Source of the DNA: Lactobacillus johnsonii ATCC 33200
Lineage (GTDB): Bacteria; Bacillota; Bacilli; Lactobacillales; Lactobacillaceae
DNA: 57,793 nt
NCBI RefSeq assembly: GCF_000159355.1
Contig: NZ_GG670121.1
Location: forward strand, 1-57,793
Direction: 5' to 3'
Shown here: positions 53,487 through 57,793 of the stretch, piece by piece
Layout: the number at the start of each line of letters is the position of its first letter
How positions within the stretch are numbered: position 1 is the first letter of the stretch
Program-made: the position numbers and the translations under genes
Notes under the pieces: generated by a model
What the model was told of the DNA's origin: nothing
Databases searched by the model: none
What the model saw: only the letters and a program-made list of their open reading frames with translations

Positions 53487-53950
53487 GATAATGCCCTTCT
53501 CTCTTTTAATCTATCATTTAAATCTCGATAATATCGTCTAGAAACATAGACTGTCTTATATGAATCATGAAATTTAATCTGACAATTAGAGATCGATTTA
53601 GTAATAGCATAAATCTGATCTAAATTTAAAATTGTCGATTTTGATATTCGCATGAACTGTCCACCTAATAAGTTTTCTAATTCATATAATTTATATTTAA
53701 CAAAATATGCATTCCTAGTCGTGTGCGCCATTACTTGCTTAGCATCTGTTTCAAAAAACAAAATATCATTAATACTTAAATAGTAGGAAGTGTTGTCCAT
53801 CATTCCTTCAATTTGGTCAGGATGATCGGAATCCATTTGAAGCTGTTGATAAATTCTTTCTATTTCAGGCGTTAACTGACCAGCATGAATGGTTATTTCT
53901 GTTTCCTTCTGATCTGGATCAAGTTCAAGCTTAACTTTCACAATTCTCAC
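53483..53950 (-). CDS. LytTR DNA-binding regulator
   Basis: This 155-residue protein has a C-terminal LytTR domain (YYLSINDILFFETDAKQVMAHTTRNAYFVKYKLYELENLLGGQFMRISKSTILNLDQI). The short N-terminal part has no receiver domain. Such stand-alone LytTR proteins often pair with a membrane partner that inhibits them, here probably the LiaF-like protein downstream. It is first of a two-gene operon. Confidence 0.9.
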   Translation of the reverse strand: MRIVKVKLELDPDQKETEITIHAGQLTPEIERIYQQLQMDSDHPDQIEGMMDNTSYYLSINDILFFETDAKQVMAHTTRNAYFVKYKLYELENLLGGQFMRISKSTILNLDQIYAITKSISNCQIKFHDSYKTVYVSRRYYRDLNDRLKERRALS

Positions 53951-54046
53951 TTCCTTGTTTCATTTTCGATAATTATATTAAACATGAATGTAAGATTAAA
54001 ATCTAGTGAAATTAACTAAGCGGTCATTTTATAGTTCTAAGTGGTC

Positions 54047-54096
54047 AAAAAAAGAAGTATGAATCAAGAGGGTGATCTTGTTTCATACTTCTTTTA
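54047..54096. terminator. Strong bidirectional terminator
   Basis: AAAAGAAGTATGAA and TTCATACTTCTTTT (14 bp) enclose an inner CAAGA/TCTTG stem. It lies just left of the decayed PTS gene. Positions 53951-54046 hold only the upstream region of the LytTR gene. Confidence 0.9.
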
Positions 54097-54100
54097 AGCT

Positions 54101-54346
54101 TTATCCTAGTAATCGCTCGGCTTGGGCAATTACATTTTTACCATTCATTGTGCCATAGTCTTGCCCCCAATAGTTTCTAAGGGAATATTATGCTTATTTG
54201 CATCCGCCTTAAGATGGTCTTCCATATACTTAATTTATGGTCCAATTAAGATACAATCTGGTGCATCTTTTTCAATAATATCTTCCACTTGAGCTGCTGC
54301 GATAGCTTTAATTTCATACTTTTTCTCTACCTTAGTCAGTCTTTTA
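54101..54346 (-). pseudogene. Decayed PTS lactose/cellobiose-type IIB gene
   Basis: Translated pieces NKRLTKVEKKYEIKAIAAAQVEDIIEKDAPDCILIGP, then IKYMEDHLKADANKHNIPLETIGG and QDYGTMNGKNVIAQAERLLG match the C-terminal two thirds of a cellobiose-family IIB. The N-terminus with the phospho-Cys is missing. A TAA replaces an expected Gln codon (about 54236-54238), and a frameshift follows before QDYG. It directly abuts the LOG gene stop. Confidence 0.85.
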
Positions 54347-54913
54347 TTAATACTTCCGATAAGCAGGTGCTTGATAGTCTTCCATAAATTGCAGAATTTT
54401 ATCAAAATCGGTTCCAAAATAAATTGCATCTAAATAGATATTCTCCAAAAAATCATCTTGATTCATTCGCTTAAGGAGCTTATCTAAATAATCATAGAAA
54501 CCTTCATAATTATAAAAAGCTACTGGCTTAGCATTGTCACCAATTGCGGTCCAAGAAATAGCCTGACTTATTTCTTCTAAAGTTCCAATACTTCCAGGTA
54601 AAGCTACCATTCCATCTGATAGATTCATCATGGTATCTTTTCGCTTATCCATATTAGGTACTACACGAAAATCCTGTACTTCGTCGTAAGCAGCTCCGCG
54701 ATTCTTTAATTCTTCAGTAATAATGCCGTGGACGATACCACCATTTTCTAAAACACCGTCTGCAACTGCCCGCATTAAGCCGAACTTTCCGCCACCATAG
54801 ACTAATTCAATTTGGTGGTCGGCCATTTTCTTACCAAAATTATAGGCAGCCTTGGTGTATTCAGGACGATTTCCAGCCCTGGCACCACAGTATACTGCAA
54901 GTTTTTTAATCAT
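54347..54913 (-). CDS. LOG family (TIGR00730) Rossmann-fold nucleotide hydrolase
   Basis: This 188-residue protein has the LOG motif GGGKFGLMRAVADG (PGGxGTxxE region as LPGSIGTLEEISQAISW). The family removes the base from nucleoside monophosphates (cytokinin riboside monophosphate phosphoribohydrolase in plants); in bacteria the role is nucleotide house-cleaning. Note the PGSIGT for the usual PGGxGT. The start ATG 54913 lies 86 bases after the rex terminator. Confidence 0.88.
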   Translation of the reverse strand: MIKKLAVYCGARAGNRPEYTKAAYNFGKKMADHQIELVYGGGKFGLMRAVADGVLENGGIVHGIITEELKNRGAAYDEVQDFRVVPNMDKRKDTMMNLSDGMVALPGSIGTLEEISQAISWTAIGDNAKPVAFYNYEGFYDYLDKLLKRMNQDDFLENIYLDAIYFGTDFDKILQFMEDYQAPAYRKY

Positions 54914-54999
54914 TTTATCTACCTGATTTCTATCTCATTACTTTGTCTATCTCATCTATCTTAAAATTATTTTCTCTTTAATTACAAATAAAAGCGCAT

Positions 55000-55029
55000 A
55001 AAAAATACACAAGCCTACCTAAACTTGTG
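55000..55029 (-). terminator. rex terminator
   Basis: CACAAG and CTTGTG arms (minus strand) with a 10-base loop, followed by TATTTTTT. Confidence 0.75.
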
Positions 55030-55042
55030 CAAAAGGACTATA

Positions 55043-55696
55043 TTATAGTAAATTATTTTTGTTCTTATCTTTATCTGAATCCAAAAAGTAAATTAAAGTT
55101 TGCAGTTCAGTTGCTAAGTCAACATTTTGAACCCGAACACTAGATGGAGCAGATAAACGAAGCGGCGTGAAGTTCATAATTCCCTTAATTCCAGCGTCAA
55201 ACATTTCATTCGCTGTCTTTTGGGCTGCCGTTTGGGGAACACAGAGAATAGCAATGGTAATCTGTTGTTCACGCAATTGCTTCTTCATCTCACTCATGTC
55301 ATAAACAGGCACACCTGACATAATTGTGCCAGTAATTTCAGGATTAATGTCAAAAGCGGCACTAATTCTGATATTATTAGTACGCTTAAAGTTATAATTT
55401 AAAAGCGCATGACCCATGTTACCAACACCAACTAAGGCAACATTGGTTAAAGTATCTTGATTTAAAATCTTTTTAAAGAAATTAAGTAAGTTCTTAACGT
55501 CATAACCGTATCCACGCTTACCTAAAGCACCAAAATAAGAAAAGTCTCGACGAATTGAAGCACTATCTACCTGAACAGCTTCAGCAAGTTCAGTTGAAGA
55601 TACTTTTTCTTTTCCTTCATCATTCAAAAATATCAAATAGCGGTAATAAAGTGGCAAACGTCTAGCGGTAGCCTTAGGAATCTTAATTTCATCCAT
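55043..55696 (-). CDS. rex: Redox-sensing repressor Rex
   Basis: This 217-residue NADH/NAD+ sensor represses fermentation genes. It has an N-terminal winged helix ([35 protein letters not shown]) and a Rossmann domain ([18 protein letters not shown]). The ABC-F gene is divergent to its right, and the groESL side order matches B. subtilis ydiF-rex-groESL. A Rex-like site lies upstream of its start. Confidence 0.95.
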   Translation of the reverse strand: MDEIKIPKATARRLPLYYRYLIFLNDEGKEKVSSTELAEAVQVDSASIRRDFSYFGALGKRGYGYDVKNLLNFFKKILNQDTLTNVALVGVGNMGHALLNYNFKRTNNIRISAAFDINPEITGTIMSGVPVYDMSEMKKQLREQQITIAILCVPQTAAQKTANEMFDAGIKGIMNFTPLRLSAPSSVRVQNVDLATELQTLIYFLDSDKDKNKNNLL

Positions 55697-55724
55697 GAGA
55701 GGCCTCTTTCTTTCATAAAATAAA

Positions 55725-55742
55725 ATGTGAAATATTTACTAA
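55725..55742. promoter_or_regulatory. Candidate Rex operator
   Basis: ATGTGAAATATTTACTAA matches the TTGTGAAATATTTCACAA type consensus at 14 of 18 positions, about 30 bases upstream of the rex start. It could autoregulate rex. Confidence 0.5.
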
Positions 55743-55859
55743 TCAAACTAATAATAGGCATTCTTCAAGGATAAATCAAGAAACAATTTTCACAAAGATA
55801 ATATTTTCATAAAATTTAAAACATTTGCTATGTTAAAATAAGTTCTAGGAGAACAAACT

Positions 55860-57785
55860 ATGATTATTGCACAAGCTCAAGACCTCGAACAACGTTTCGG
55901 AGGCAATACTATTTTCAGTAACATTTCTTTTTCTGTTCCTGATAATGCCAGAATCGGTCTGGTTGGTCCTAACGGAGCCGGAAAAACTACCTTATTAAAG
56001 ATTATGACTGGCCAGCAAGAACCTACTAGTGGTCAATTTACCATTAATAAGGGATTAAAAGTCGGTTATATCGCCCAGGAAAATGCCCTAGATGAAGATA
56101 AGACTATCTGGGATGAAATGCTTACTGTCTTTGATAATTTAATTGAAAAGAATAAGCGCATCACTAAAATGCAGGAACAAATTGCTGAACATCCTGAAGA
56201 TGAAGACCTGCTCAAGCGCTATGACCAGCTTGCATACGACTTTGAACAAGAAGGCGGCTTTACTTATCAAGCTGAAATTAAGAGCATTCTTAACGGTTTT
56301 AATTTTAAAGAAAATACCTGGCAGAAAGTTATCGGAACTCTTTCCGGTGGTGAAAAAACGCGCCTTGCTTTTGTGAAATTACTGTTGCAAAAGCCACCAG
56401 TTCTCTTGCTAGACGAACCTACTAACTATCTTGACTTAGATACTTTAGATTGGTTAGAAGCATTTTTGAAGAACTACCAAGGCGCAATTATCACTGTTTC
56501 TCACGACCAGTACTTCTTAGATCACTTAGCTAACCAAATCTTTGAATTAAACTTTGGAAAACTAACTACCTTTAAAGGTAACTATAGTCAATACGTTAAA
56601 GAACGTGAATTGATGAATAACCAGCAAGAAGCTGCCTATGAGAAGCAACAAGAAAAGATCAAAAAAGAAGAAGAGTTCATCCAAAAGAACTTAGTTCGTG
56701 CTTCGACTACTAAACGTGCTCAGAGTAGACGTAAGGCTTTAGACAAGATGGAGCGAATTAAGCCACCTAAGCACAAGCAAAAAGTTCGTATTAACTTTAC
56801 TAGTGACCGTCCTTCAGGAAAAGAAGTCTTAATTGCCAAAGACTTAACTATCGGTTATCCAGACAAAACAATGGTTTCTGACATTGACTTTCAAGTTAAT
56901 AAAAATGACCGTGTTGCAATTATCGGACCAAACGGAATTGGTAAGTCTACCCTACTTAAAACAATTATGAAAAAAATTGAACCTAAAGATGGTTCAATTA
57001 AGTATGGTGCTAGTTTAGACATTGGTTATTACGACCAAGAACTTCAAAGTCTTGATCCTTCAAAGACTGTTCTTGATACCATTTGGGATCGTCACAAGAC
57101 GATGCCAGAAAAAGACGTTCGCTCAATCTTAGCTTCCTTCTTATTTACTGCTGAAGATATTGATAAGACTGTTGGTCAATTATCTGGTGGACAAAAAGCT
57201 CGTTTAACTTTAACTGTTTTGTCTCTTGAAAAAGACAACTTCTTGCTAATGGACGAGCCAACTAACCACTTAGATATTGAAGCAAAAGAAGTGCTTGAAC
57301 AAGCCTTAAATACTTATGACGGCACTCTTCTTTTTGTTTCTCACGACCGTTACTTTATTAACGAGTTAGCTAATAAGATTATTTCAGTTCGTGATGGTCA
57401 CGCTAAGATCTATAATGGTAATTATTCTTACTACTTAGATGAAAAAGCTAAACAAGCTGCTGCAGTTCAAGAAGCAGAAGCTGAACAAACTGAAAGTACT
57501 ACTAGTGCTAATCAAAATAAGGGTAAACTTTCCTATCAAGAGCAAAAGGCTCGTGATTCACAAAAACGTAAGTTAGAACGCGCTGTTAGTGATGCAGAAG
57601 CTAGAATTGAAAAATTAGAAAATGAAGAACAAGAGATTCAAACTGAAATGGCTAATCCAGATATTGCTGCTTCTTTTGAAAAGCTTGGACCTCTTCAAGA
57701 AAAATTATCTGCTGTTCAAGAGCAACTAGATCAAGCAAATACTGACTGGGAAAATGCTTTAGAAGCACTAGATGAATTTGAATAA
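55860..57785 (+). CDS. ABC-F family ATPase (YdiF-like)
   Basis: This 641-residue protein has two ATPase domains and no membrane helices. Domain 1: GPNGAGKTT, LSGGEKTR, LLLDEPTNYLDLD. Domain 2: GPNGIGKST, LSGGQKAR, LLMDEPTNHLDIE. A charged linker (about 245-310) lies between, and a C-terminal coiled coil (KRKLERAVSDAEARIEKLENEEQEIQ). ABC-F proteins act at the ribosome E site; a resistance role is not implied. SD AGGAG precedes ATG 55860. It is divergent from rex. Confidence 0.93.
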   Translation: MIIAQAQDLEQRFGGNTIFSNISFSVPDNARIGLVGPNGAGKTTLLKIMTGQQEPTSGQFTINKGLKVGYIAQENALDEDKTIWDEMLTVFDNLIEKNKRITKMQEQIAEHPEDEDLLKRYDQLAYDFEQEGGFTYQAEIKSILNGFNFKENTWQKVIGTLSGGEKTRLAFVKLLLQKPPVLLLDEPTNYLDLDTLDWLEAFLKNYQGAIITVSHDQYFLDHLANQIFELNFGKLTTFKGNYSQYVKERELMNNQQEAAYEKQQEKIKKEEEFIQKNLVRASTTKRAQSRRKALDKMERIKPPKHKQKVRINFTSDRPSGKEVLIAKDLTIGYPDKTMVSDIDFQVNKNDRVAIIGPNGIGKSTLLKTIMKKIEPKDGSIKYGASLDIGYYDQELQSLDPSKTVLDTIWDRHKTMPEKDVRSILASFLFTAEDIDKTVGQLSGGQKARLTLTVLSLEKDNFLLMDEPTNHLDIEAKEVLEQALNTYDGTLLFVSHDRYFINELANKIISVRDGHAKIYNGNYSYYLDEKAKQAAAVQEAEAEQTESTTSANQNKGKLSYQEQKARDSQKRKLERAVSDAEARIEKLENEEQEIQTEMANPDIAASFEKLGPLQEKLSAVQEQLDQANTDWENALEALDEFE

Positions 57786-57793
57786 TAAAAACC

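Noticed and set aside
55725-55859. Second Rex site at TTTTCACAAAGATAATATTTTCAT near 55795
   Set aside because: Only one half-site fits; the symmetric part is missing.

Overview
The window comes from a low-GC Firmicute, most likely a Lactobacillus of the acidophilus group close to L. gasseri/L. johnsonii. The evidence is AT-rich codon use, lactobacillus-type gene sets (pepV, the divergent ccpA/pepQ pair, zwf, an alaS T-box) and a Bacillus-like order of ABC-F, rex and groESL. The species call is inference. No rRNA, tRNA or CRISPR array was seen.

Positions 1-40200 are ordinary core chromosome. They hold an S1-domain stress protein, an FNR-like reductase, DedA, a minus-strand nucleotidase/yutD/HAD-phosphatase operon, a GDPD, pepV, a class A PBP, ccpA with divergent pepQ, a YtxH/DUF948 pair and MscS. 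These are followed by ackA, an XTP pyrophosphatase, murI, trxA, mutS2, cvpA and the ireB-ruvX-DUF1292 operon. Next come alaS with its T-box leader, a DEAD-box helicase with nrnA, dinB with zwf, yajC, ruvAB and mutSL. Most intergenic gaps end in clear intrinsic terminators. MutL stands out because its C-terminal endonuclease motifs are missing.

Positions 38433-41903 hold the most interesting chromosomal locus. An Rgg-type regulator is followed on the same strand by a palindrome, a -10 box and a 7-codon ORF (MYPLFPF) with a near-perfect Shine-Dalgarno. After that come a FecR-like soluble protein and an ABC exporter. It looks like a leaderless-peptide quorum-sensing cassette in the style of RopB/SIP of Streptococcus pyogenes, with different target genes.

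Positions 44112-52229 are an 8.1-kb integrative element inserted just upstream of groESL and bounded by an 18-bp direct repeat, TTATCATCAGAGTGCTAA. The repeat contains one arm of a CIRCE (HrcA) operator, so integration keeps the operator intact. The element has a tyrosine integrase, a repressor without a peptidase domain facing an AlpA-like protein, several small DNA-binding proteins, a replication-initiator-like protein followed by 22-bp iterons, and two ArpU-like late regulators. It has no capsid, terminase or lysis genes. This resembles a phage satellite (PICI-like). Its long non-coding stretches hold two pairs of paralogous structured modules that no gene explains.

Positions 52230-57793 return to the chromosome. 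They carry a small hydrophobic ORF (possible type I toxin), a LytTR/LiaF-like pair, a decayed PTS IIB gene, a LOG-family protein, rex with a candidate Rex site, and an ABC-F ATPase.
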